NCBI RefSeq assembly: GCF_033115175.1
Contig: NC_084834.1
Span: 90,194,462 to 90,258,461 of the forward strand
Direction: 5' to 3'
DNA from: Lepus europaeus
Lineage: Eukaryota; Chordata; Mammalia; Lagomorpha; Leporidae
DNA: 64,000 nt
Shown here piece after piece: positions 44,149 to 56,100 of this stretch (the stretch's first letter is position 1; each line of letters starts with the position of its first letter). The notes beneath the pieces are model-generated. The model did not search any database and was not told the DNA's origin. It was given only the letters and a program-made list of their open reading frames with translations. The translations under genes and the position numbers were made by a program.

Positions 44149-47100
44149 AAACCTAAATGAAAGATCTCCGTGAATGAGATTCCAGTGGAAAGAACAGGTC
44201 ATCAAAGAAGGAGGTACCTTTCTCTGAAGGGAGGAGAGAACTTCTACTTTGACTATGACCTTGTCTAAATATGATAAGAATCGGCAAACTCAAAAGGCTT
44301 CCATAGCTTTGGCAACTCATAACAAGAGCCTAGGGAGATTTCTGACACCATAAACGAGAGTGTCAATTTGTTAATTTGTTAAGTCAACAACAGGAGTCAC
44401 TGTGCACTTACTCCTCATGTAGGATCTCTGTCCTAAATGTGCTGTACATTGTGATTTAACGCTATAACTAGTACTCAAACAGTATTTTTCACTTTGTGTT
44501 TCTGTGTGGATGCAAACTGTTGAAATCTTTAATTAATGTATACTAAACTGATCTTCTGTATATAAAGATAATTGAAAATGAATCTTGATGTGAATAGAAG
44601 GGGAGAGGGAGCGGGAAAGGGGAGGGTTGCGGGTGGGAGGAAAGTTATGGGGGGGAAAGGCATTGTAATCCATAACCTGTACTTTGGAAATTTATATGCA
44701 TTAAATAAAAGTTAAAAAAAAAAAAACATTGTGGCAAAAAAATAAATAAAAATAAAGATCCCAATCGTTAAAGATTAGATTTTCTCTTTCTTTTTTTTTT
44801 TTTAATTAGTCCTGCCCTCAGTTCTTATGTATGTCCCTGTCTCTTTCACTAAACTGGGGACATGGGAAGCGGATGGAGACCTTTCCTTTCTGTTTGGAGC
44901 AGGAACTGGTTCTTGTCTCCTGTTTCCTCCACATCGCTGATGGGGCTGTGTGAACCAGTAGCAGCAGCAGCGGCAGAAAGAAATTAATGTGGATAAAGGG
45001 ATCTATAGGTAAAAGGGAAACTGCCACATGATCCAGAGATCAGAGTTTGCTCCAAGCTGACATGTACTCCGGCAAGGAGTACTTTCACAGACGAGCTTCC
45101 CTGGCCCAGCAGTGAATGGAGTGGAACCGGAGACGTGAGAAGTGACAGATGCTGCCACACCCTAGATCCACTCAGGTTCCTACAACCACGACTTCCATGC
45201 GCTGGTCCACGGGGAGCAAAGCTGCTTAAAGCAATGCTGGGCGCCAAAGGCCAGAGAGGAAGGTGCCCAAGTCAATCCCACCCCCACGCTTTCCCATGGA
45301 GCCCATTGTGCGGGAGAAGTGTGCCCCTGCCTGCTTGTTCGTGCGACTCCCAGGCGCTCGCCACCGCCAAGGGGCGCGGGGGCCAGCGCGAGCCTTGGTG
45401 GCCCGAGAGTGGATTGCGGGGGAGAGCCTAGTGTCCCCTTTCTTTTTGTAGTAAGGGAATTGACTCCCCCCAAAAAAGTTTTAAAATTTGAAAAAGTATA
45501 TGTTTCTTAGCACCAAATATTTTGGTACTGGTTTGTGCTTTAATAATGCATGTTTATCATAAAAATATTTCAAACAGATGTAGGGCAAGATGACGGAATA
45601 GGAAGGGAGCACACTGATAGTCCGGGAAGAGACAGTTAAATGAAAGTGGAAATACTGCAGGTTCAAAGAAGAGTAGGGGAAGAAACAGCAGAGGAAACTC
45701 TTCCGGAACTAGTGATTCATAGTGGACCTGCGTGGAGGGCATGGGAGCCCACGGCTCAGGGCACCAGCGGCAGAATCAACGCACCAGCACTGGAATGCAA
45801 GGTGAGCCAAACCTCAATAGCCCGAGACACCGGCGGGAAAGCAGAAAGAGGAGACTAGAGGGAACAAGGCTTGAAACCCCATGGGGAAAAGTTCAACAGG
45901 CTAACGAGAAGAGAGAGGAAAAAAAAAAAAGTGACCGATACAGACACGAGTTTCTCTCTCTCTGCTCACCTCTCAAAGGCGAACAAGACAAAGAGCAGGA
46001 GCCATTCTGGACATACGTCATAAGCGGGCGACCTCAGGGCTTCACATGCCCTCAGCCAAGCAGAATAACCTGACTGGGGGGTGAAGGGGTGTGAAATAAC
46101 AGATTAGGACCTAGTGAATGTGTGGTGCTAATGAACTGAGACTGTGAAAAAAGAGTCAGAGGGAGAGAGAACTCACGGAATTCAGGTGAGTACTCTCCAG
46201 AGACGCTACAATTCAGAAACCTTGGCAACCCAGTGGGAGTCTGCAGGAGAATTGGAACCCACACTGAGGGCAGCACAGATTCCCTGTGTGGTCCTTGGGA
46301 AAGAGCTTCCGATCTCTGGCTCCTGTGGGTATATCATTCGCCTGCTAACTACCTTTAATTCCGCTCAGCTGTGCAGAATTACTTCTCTTCTGAATTTAAA
46401 AAAAAAAAAAAAAAAGAAAGAAAGAAAGAAAGAAAGAGATTTACCACGCCTAACCTCAGAGTGTCACCTTTGGCACACCCTTAACCCTGAGGAACCAAAC
46501 AGAGCTCTCAGACTACACCCATCTCAAGCCTCTAAGGCTCCATCAAAAGCAAACAGTCCACCTAATTCAGTCAAAGTATAACAAGGAAAAAAACCACCAC
46601 AGCGAGGGAAGAAGAATCCAAAGAATATCTCCACAATTGCAAACAACAGACACAGAAACCAAGGTAACAAGAACAAGGAAGACACTATGATGCCACCGAA
46701 TGCACAAGACACCCCAAGCCAAGATTATGAAGATGATGAGATGGAAGAAATGCAAGATACGGATTTCAAAAAATTTGTAAGAACATTTAGTAGTTTTCAA
46801 AAACAAATACTTGAGCTACGTAAATCCTTATTGGAAAGGATATAAAATCTCTCTCGTGAAAATGAAATCTTAAAGAGGAGTAAAAATAAAACGCAGACAT
46901 TAGTAGAACAGGAAAGTGTGATAGTGAAGAGAAATCAAAATGAAATGAAGAACTCAATAGATCAAATGACAAACACATTAAAGAGCCTTAAAAACAGAGT
47001 CAGTGAAACAGAAGAGAGAATATCGGACTTAGAAGACAGAGCACAGGAAAGTATACAGTCAAACCAAAGAAAAGAAGAGGAAATTAGAAATCTAAAAAAT

Positions 47101-50100
47101 ACTTTTGGGAATCTACTGGATATTATTAAAAAAAAAACCAACATTCGGGTTCTAGGAGTTCCTGAAGGCATGGAGAGAAAGAAAGGATTAGAAGGCCTTT
47201 TTAGTGAGATACTAACAGAAAACTTCCCGGGTGTGGAGCAGGACAGAGACATCCTAGTACAGGAAGCTCATAGAACCCCTAATAAACATGACCAAAAGAG
47301 ATCTTCACCATGACACGTTGCAATCAAACTCACCACAGTGAAACATAAAGAAAAGATCCTAAAATGTGCAAGAGGGAAACATCAGATTACTCTCAGAGGA
47401 TCTCCAATTAGACTCATAGCAGACTTCTCATCAGAAACCCTACTGGCTAGAGGGAATGGCAAGACATAGCCCACGTACTAAGAGAGAAAAACTGCCAGCC
47501 CAGAATATTATACCCTGCAAAGCTCTCATTTGTGAATGAAGGTGAAATAAAGACCTTTCATAGCAAACAGAAAATAAAAGAATTTGTCACCACTTGTCCA
47601 GCCCTGCAAAAGATGCTTAAAGATGTGTTACACAAGAAACACAGAAACACGGTCACCAATATGAAAGAAGGTAAAGGAAGGAAACCTCACAGCAAAAGAT
47701 CACAGGAAGTTCAGAGCATATATTAGAAAATATCTTTGGGAAATGGCAGGGCAAAGTCACTACTTCTCAATAGTCACATTGAATGTTAATGGCCTGAACT
47801 GTCCAGTTAAAAGACACAGATTGGCTGATTGGGTTAAGGAACAGAACCCATCTATTTGCTGCTTACAAGAAACACATCTTTCCAACAAAGATGCATGCAG
47901 ACTGAAAGTGAAAGGCTGGAAAAAGATATACCAAGCCAACAAAAATGAAAAAAAGAGCAGGTGTAGCCATCTTAATATCAGACAAAATAAACTTTAACAC
48001 AAAAACTGTTAAGAGAGACAAAGATGGGCACTATATAATGATTAAGGGATCCATTCAACAGGAAGATATAACGATTATCGATGTATATGCACCTAATTAC
48101 AGGGCACCGGTTTATTTAAAAGATTTGTTAAGGGACTTAAAGAGAGACTTAGACTCCAATACAATAGTACTGGGGACTTCAATACTCCACTCTCAGAAAT
48201 AGACAGATCAACAGGACAGAAGATCAACAAGGAGACAGTAGATTTAAACGACACTATAGCCCAAATGGATCTAACAGATATCTACAGAACTTTTCATCCT
48301 ACACATAAAGCATTTACATTCTTCTCAGCAGTACATGGAACCTTCTCTAGGACTGACCACATACTAGGCCATAAAGCAAGTCTCAGGAAATTCAAAAGAA
48401 TTAGAATCATACCATGCAGCTTCTCAGACCATAAAGGAATGAAGTTGGAAATTAGCAACTCAGGAATCCCTAGAGCATATGCAAACACATAGAGGTTGAA
48501 AAACATGCTCCTGAATGAACAATGGGTCATAGAAGAATCAAAAGAGAAATCAAAAAGTTTCTGGAAGCTAATGAAGATAACATCACAACATACCAAAACT
48601 TATGGGATACAACAAAAGCAGTGTTAAGAGGAAAGTTTATAGCAATAGGTGCCTACATCAAGAAATTGGAAAGGCACCAAATAGATGAACTTTCAATTCA
48701 TCTCAAGGATCTAGAAAAACTGCAGCAAACCAGATCCAAATCTAGTAGGAGAAGAGAAATAATTAAAATCAGAGAAGAAATCAACAGGATTGAATCCAAA
48801 AAAACATTACAAAAAAAATCAGCCAAACGAGGAGTTGGTTTTTTGAAAAAATGTGAACAAAATTGACACCCCATTGACCCAACTAACCAAAAAAAAGAAC
48901 AGAAAAGACCCAAATCAATAAAATCAGAGATGAAAAAGGAAACGTAACAACAGACACCACAGAAATAAAAAGAATCATCAGAAATTACTACAAGGACTTG
49001 TATGCCAGGAAACAGGGAAATCTATCAGAAAGGGATAGATTTCTGGACACATGCAACCTACCTAAATTGAACCAGGAAGACATAGAAAACCTAAACAGAC
49101 CCATAACTGAGGCAGAAATTGAAACAGTAATAAAGGCCCTCCCAACAAAGAAAAGTCCAGGACCAGATGGATTCACTGCTGAAATCTACCAGACATTTAA
49201 AGAAGAACTAACTCCAATTCTCCTCAAACTATTCAGAACAATCAAAAAGGATGGAATCCTCCCAAATTCTTTGTATGAAGCCAGCATCACCTTAATTCCT
49301 AAGCTAGAGAAAGATGCAGCATTGAAAGAAAATTACAGACCAATATCCCTGATGAATATAGATGCAAAAATCCTCAATAAAATTCTCGCCAATAGAATAC
49401 AACAACACATCAGAAAAATCATCCACCCAGACCAGGTGGGATTTATCCCTCGTATGCAGGGATGGTTCAATGTTTACAAAACAATCAATGTGATACACCA
49501 TATTAACAGCCTGCAGAAGAAAAACCATATGATTATCTCAATAGATGCAGAGAAAGCATCCGATAAAATTCAACACCCTTTCATGATGAAAACTCTAAGC
49601 AAATTGGGTATAGAAGGAACATTCCTCAATACAATCAAAGCAATTTGTGAAAAACCCACGGCCAGCACCCTATTGAATGGGAGAAGTTAGAAGCATTTCC
49701 ACTGAGATCTGGTACCAGACAGGGATGCCCACTCTCACCACTGCTATTCAGTATAGTTCTGGAAGTCTTAGCCAGAGACATCAGGCAAGAAAAAGAAATT
49801 AAAGGAATACAAATTGGGAAGGAAGAAGTCCAATTATCCCTCTTTGCAGATGATATGATTCTTTATTTAGGGGATCCAAAGAACTCTACTAAGACACTAT
49901 TGGAACTCATAGAAGAGTTTGGCAAAGTAGCAGGTTATAAAATCAATGCACAAAAATCAACAGCCTTTGTATACACAGGCAATGCCACGGCTGAGAAAGA
50001 ACTGCTAAGATCAAACCCATTCACAATAGCTACAAAAACAATCAGATACCTTGGAATAAACTTAACCAAGGACGTTAAAGATCTCTATGATGAGAATTAC

Positions 50101-53100
50101 AAAACCTTAAAGAAAGAAATAGAAGAGGATACCAAAAAATGGAAAAATCTCCCATGCTCATGGATTGGAAGAATCAACATCATCAAAATGTCCATTCTCC
50201 CAAAAGCCATTTATAAATTCAATGTGATTCCAATCAAAATACCAAAGACATTCTTCTCAGATCTGAAAAAAATGATACTGAAATTCATATGGAGACACAG
50301 GAGACCTCGAATAGCTAAAGCAATCTTGTACAACAAAAACAAAGCTAGAGGCATCACAATACCTGATTTCAGGACATACTACAGGGCAGTTGTAATCAAA
50401 ACAGCGTGGTACTGGTACAGAAACAGATGGATAGACCAATGGAACACAATAGAAACACCAGAAATCAACCCAAACATCTACAGCCAACTTATATTTGATC
50501 AAGGATCTAACACCAATTCCTGGAGCAAGGACAGTCTATTCAATAAATGGTGCTGGGAAAACTGGATCTCCACGTACAGAAGCATGAAGCAAGACCCCTA
50601 CCTTTCATCTTACACAATAATCCACTCAACATGGATTAAAGACCTAAATCTATGACCCGACACCATCAATTATTAGAGAACATTGGAGAAACCCTGCAAG
50701 ATATCAGCATCGGCAAAGACTTCTTGGAAAGGACCTCAGAGGCACAGGCAGTCAAAGCCAAAATTAACATTTGGGATTGCATCAAATTGAGAAGTTTTTG
50801 TACTGCAAAAGAAACAGTCAGGAAAGTGAAGAGGCAACCAACAGAATGGGGAAAAATATTTGCAAACTATGCAACAGATAAAGGGTTGATAACCAGAATC
50901 TACAAAGAAATCAAGAAACTCCACAACAACAAAACAAACAACCCACTTAAGAGATGGGCCAAGGACCACAATAGACATTTTTCAAAAGAGGAAATTCAAA
51001 TGGCCAACAGGCACATGAAAAAATGTTCAAGATCACTAGCAATCAGGGAATTGCAAATCAAAACCACAATGAGGTTTCACCTCACCCCAGTTAGAATGGC
51101 TCACATTCAGAAATCTACCAACAACAGATGCTGGAGAGGATGTGGGGAAAAAGGGACACTAACCCACTGTTGGTGGGAATGCAAACTGGTTAAGCCTCTA
51201 TGGAAGTCAGTCTGGAGATTTCTCAGAAACCTGAATGTAACCCTACCATACAACCCAGCCATCCCACTCCTTGGAATTTACCCAAAGGAAATTAATTTGG
51301 CAAACAAAAAAGCTGTCTGCACCTTAATGTTTACTGAAGCTCAATTCACAATAGCTAAGACCCAGAATCAACCCAAATGCCCATCAACAGTAGACTGGAT
51401 AAAGAAATTATGGGACATGTACTCTATAGAATACTATGCAGCAGTCAAAAACAATGAAACTCGGTCATTTGCAACAAAATGGAGGAATCTGGAAAACATC
51501 ATGCTGAGTGATTTAAGCCAGTCACAAAGGGACAAATATCATATGTCCTCCCTGATCAGTGACAACTAACCAACCACCAAAAAGGGAACCTGTTGAAGTG
51601 AAATGGACACTATGAGAAAGTGACTTGATCAGCCCTTGTCCTGACTGTTGATGTACAATTTAATACTTTATCCCCTTTAGTATTTTTTTTTTTGTTCTAG
51701 TTAATACTATTGGTTGAACTCTGTAATCAACACACATTTATTCTTAGGTGTTGAAATTTAACTGAAAAGTGATTCCTGTTAAACATAAGAGTGGGAATAA
51801 GAGAGGGAGGAGATGTACAGTTTGGGACATGCTCAATCAGACTTGCCCCAAATGGCAGAGTTAGAAATGTGCCAGGGGATTCCAATACAATCCCATCAAG
51901 GTGGCATGTACCAATGCCATCTCACTAGTCCAAGTGATCAATTTCAGTTCACAATTGATCACACTGATAGGTCTAAGAGTCAAAAGGATCACACAAACAA
52001 GACTAGTTTCTGCTAATACTAACTGATAGAATCAAAAAGGGAGCGAATGATCCATCATGGGAAGTGGTTATACAACAGACTCATAGAATGGCAGATGTCC
52101 TAAACAGCACTCTGGCCTCAGAATCAGCCCTTAAGGTACTCGGATCTGGCTGAAGAGCCCATGAGAGTATTTTAGGCATGGAAAGCCAAGACACTCTGGC
52201 AAAAAAAAAAAAAAAAAAGGCCTAAATGAAAGGTCTCTGCGAGTCAGATCCCAGTAGCAAGAATGGGCCATCAAAGAAGGAGGTACCTTTCTCTGAAGGG
52301 AGGACAGAACTTCTACTTTGACTATGACCTTGTGTAAATAAGATCGAAGTCAGTGAACTCAAGAGGCCTCCATAGCCTTGGAAACTCATGACTAGAGCCT
52401 AGGGAGATTTCTGACACCATAAACAAGAGTGTCAATTTGTTAAGTCAACAACAGGAGTCACTGTGCACTTACTCCTCATGTAGGATCTCTGTCCTAAATG
52501 TGCTGTACATTGTGATTTAATGCTACAACTAGTACTCAAACAGTATTTTACACTTTGTGTTTCTGTGTGGGTGCAAACTGATGAAATCTTTACTTAATAT
52601 ATACTAAATTGATCTTTTGTATATAAAGATAATTGAAAATGAATCTTGATGTGAATGGAATGGGAGAGGGAGCAGGAGATGGGAGGGGTACAGGTGGGAG
52701 GGAAGTTATTGGGGGGGAAAAAGCCATTGTAATCCATAAACTGTACCTTGGAAAATTATATTTACTAAATAAAAGTTTAAAAAAAATATTTCAAACAGTA
52801 TGCTAGATATAAATCCCATTTAATTTATCACTGCCATACTTTCCATTCACATCCCCAGTTACTTCTGTTTATGTTTTCAATAAATGAAACTGAGCTGGCA
52901 TTGCAGCTTGGCAGGTAAAGCTGCTGCCTGTAACACCGGTATCTCTTGTGGGCACTGGGTCACGTCCTTCTGCTCGACTTGCAATCCAGCTCCCTGCTAA
53001 TGGCCTGGGGTAAAGCAGAGGAAGACAGGCCAAGCACTTGGGTCCCTGCCACACAAGTGAGAGACCTGGATGAAGTTCCTGGCTTCTGGATCTGGCCTGG

Positions 53101-56100
53101 CCATTGCAGACTTCTGGGGAGTGAACCAGCAGATAAAGGATCTCTCTCTCTCTTTCTACCTCTCTATCTTTAACTCTTTCAAATAAGTAAATAAGTATTT
53201 AAATAAATAAAAATAAGTGAAATATTACTATAAAAATAACAATACAATTTTAGCCCATAAACACAACCTTAATTCATATGCTACCAACAGATTAAAGAAA
53301 TGGTGATAATACCTTTGAGGTTTTTCTCTATATATCCTTTGAATATCAACAATTTAACTTTTACATAAATACAATCCTACAATCAGTAGTTCATTGGCTT
53401 AAGATGCTAAAACTGTGCAGATGTAAGCATGCCCTAAGAGAACGCTTGGCTGATATTGATCCTCCAATGCCAGTCACTTCAATAAATACAAGATAAAATT
53501 ACCTGTTTCATCATGGTAGTTCACAGCTTCTGTCTCCATCCATGCGTTATCAGTGTTTCGAGGATCATCTACATATCCCTTATATATCTATTTTTAAAGG
53601 AAACAGTTTTTAAAAAAGAAAAATTCTCAGGTTAAAACAGGAATGAGCAGATTCAAGTCCAGTAGATTCAGAAATGTAAACACTTTGTTATACAATAATA
53701 CAAACATATTTAATAATACCGTATACTTAAAAATGTTTAAGATAACAATGTTTTTTACCCAAAAAAAGGTTTTTTTAATTGTTTATTTGAAAGGCAGCGA
53801 GAAAGAGAGAGAAAGACACACAGATGCAGATCTCTCATTTGCTAGTTCACTCCTAAATTTCCACAAAAGCCAGAGATAGGCCAAGACAAAGCTAGGAGCC
53901 AGGAACTCAATCCAGGTCTCTCAATGGGTGGCAGGAACCCAACTAGCTGAGCCATCACCTGCTGCTTCCCAGGGTGCACACTGGCAGGAATCTGGAATTA
54001 GCAGCAGAGCCAGAATTCGAACCCAGGCACTCTGATATGGGATGCAGGTGTCCCAAGCAGTATCGTAAGTACTGCACCAAATACCCATCCCAATTTTTTT
54101 ATTTTAAATGCAAATATCATAGAACCTTTCAGAGTAGTAAATATGAGCCTTGTGGGGTTTTTTTTGTTTTTGTTTTTGTTTTTGTTTTTGTTTTTGACAG
54201 GCAGAGTTAGACAGTGAGAGAGAAAGACAGAGAGAAAGGTCCTCCTTCTGCTGGTTCACCCCCAAAATGGCCGCTATGGCCGGCGCGCAGCGCCAATTCA
54301 AAGCCAGGTGCTTCAGGGTCAAGAGTTCTTTAGGGGCCGGCACCGTGACTCACTAGGCTAATCCTCCGCCTGTGGCACCGGCACACCAGGTTCTAGTCCC
54401 AGTTGGGGCGCTGGTTCTGTCCCAGCTGCTCCTCTTCCAGTCCAGCTCTCTGCTGTAGCAAGGGAAGACAGTGGAGGATGGCCCAAGTCCTTGGGCCCTG
54501 CACCTGCATGGGAGACCAGAAGCACTTGTCTCCTGGCTTCGGACTGGCACTGCGCGCCGGCCACAGCGGCCATTGGAGGGTGAACCAACAGCAAAGGAAG
54601 ACCTTTCTCTCTGTCTCTCTCTCACTGTCCACTTTGCCTGTCAAAAAAAAAAAAAAAAAGAGAGAGAGAGTTCTTTAGGGCATGAGCCCATTCTCTACCA
54701 TCGGCAATATCAAATTTTATCATTGTGTGTTGCTCCTCTGTTTGTACTTGCTCAGGTACAACAATGGCCTGGGAGAGTAGTAAAAGATAGCCCAAGTCCT
54801 TGGCCCCCTGCACCCAACATGGGAGACCCAGAAGAAGCTCCTGGCTCCTGGCTTTGGATCTAGCCATTTTTGGAGTGAACCAGCAGATGGAAGACCTTTC
54901 TCTGTCTCTCCCTCTCTTTCTGTCTGTAATTCTGCCTCTCAATAAGTAAATCTTTAAAAAAAAGAAAAAGTGCAACAGCTGGGACACAAACTGGCATCCA
55001 TATGAGATGCTGGCACCACAGGCAGCAGCTTTACCCACTATGCCACAGCACCGGCCCCTATTCATTTCCTTATTATTAGTGCACATTACAAATTTTTTTT
55101 TTAAACACCACTGAGTGTATAGATAAAAAAGTTGCCAGAGTTAAATGGTTATCAACCAGAAAAGTTCTGTATCACATAATTTAAAACGTGGGGCCAGTGC
55201 TGTGGCATAGCAGGTAAAGCCACCACCACCTGCAACACCAACATCCCACATGGGCACTGGTTCGAGTACAGACTGCTCCACTTCTGATTCAGCTTTCTAC
55301 TAATGTGCCTGGGAAAGCAGCGGAAGCTCGTAGCTCCTGGCTTCAGCCTGGCCTAGGCCTGGCCATTGAGGCCATCTGAGGAGTGAACCAGTGGATGGAC
55401 GACTCTCTCTCTGCCTCTCCCTCTCCGTAACTCCGCCTTTCAAATAAACAAACAGATCTTTAAAAGGGGGGGGGGGGGGAGTGGAAGGGAAGAGAGGGGA
55501 GGGGAGAGGAAGTAAATAGTTGCTCAAGAAGAGCTGAACTCACTTCTCTGCTAAAAACCGGTTTTCTGTTGGCTAGTACTCAGGAAGTACCTTGTTTATC
55601 ACAGTAATTCACATCTAGTCTAAAGAAAAACTAAGTGAAAAAAGTAAAGATATAATTGACCTAAAGTTGGGCTATAAAATTTCAAATTGAAATCTATTTA
55701 AATAAAGATCTATAATTTAAGTTGCTTTTGTGAATATGGAATTCCACTTTATTTAGGGAAGGATGTATCAGATTTCCTGGTGAACTGGGAAGTCATTTTC
55801 AATAATCCATAGGACCGAATTCCTTCTAGGAACCACCATTTCTTACCACCAGATGATCCTGGCTGAAGAGTCTGTGCAACTGTTTCTCTATTTCTCTCTT
55901 TTCAGCACTGGATTTCTGTAAGGAGTTGAGAGCTTCCTCACCAAATTCTCTTTTCAGTGCGGCACTAATCTTCTCTCCTGGGTCCACCATGCCCTAAGAG
56001 TCAGATTTTTTAAAAAGTAAAAAGTTTTGATTCATTAAACCAATACTTATTGAGTGCTTCAGTTATTCTATCTGCCCATAATAGTGATCCTTATTTCTCC

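Larger units (their letters stand above)
45578..52781 (+). mobile_element. Full-length L1 LINE, inactive
   Basis: A 17-bp duplication aaaaatatttcaaacag at 45561-45577 and 52782-52798 bounds a 7.2-kb element: 5' UTR 45578 to about 46620, ORF1 relic to about 47725, ORF2 relic 47743-51569, 3' UTR 51570-52781 ending actaaataaaagttt and poly(A). It is sense on the plus strand, so antisense in the last NUDT9 intron. The many breaks make it dead. Confidence 0.96.
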
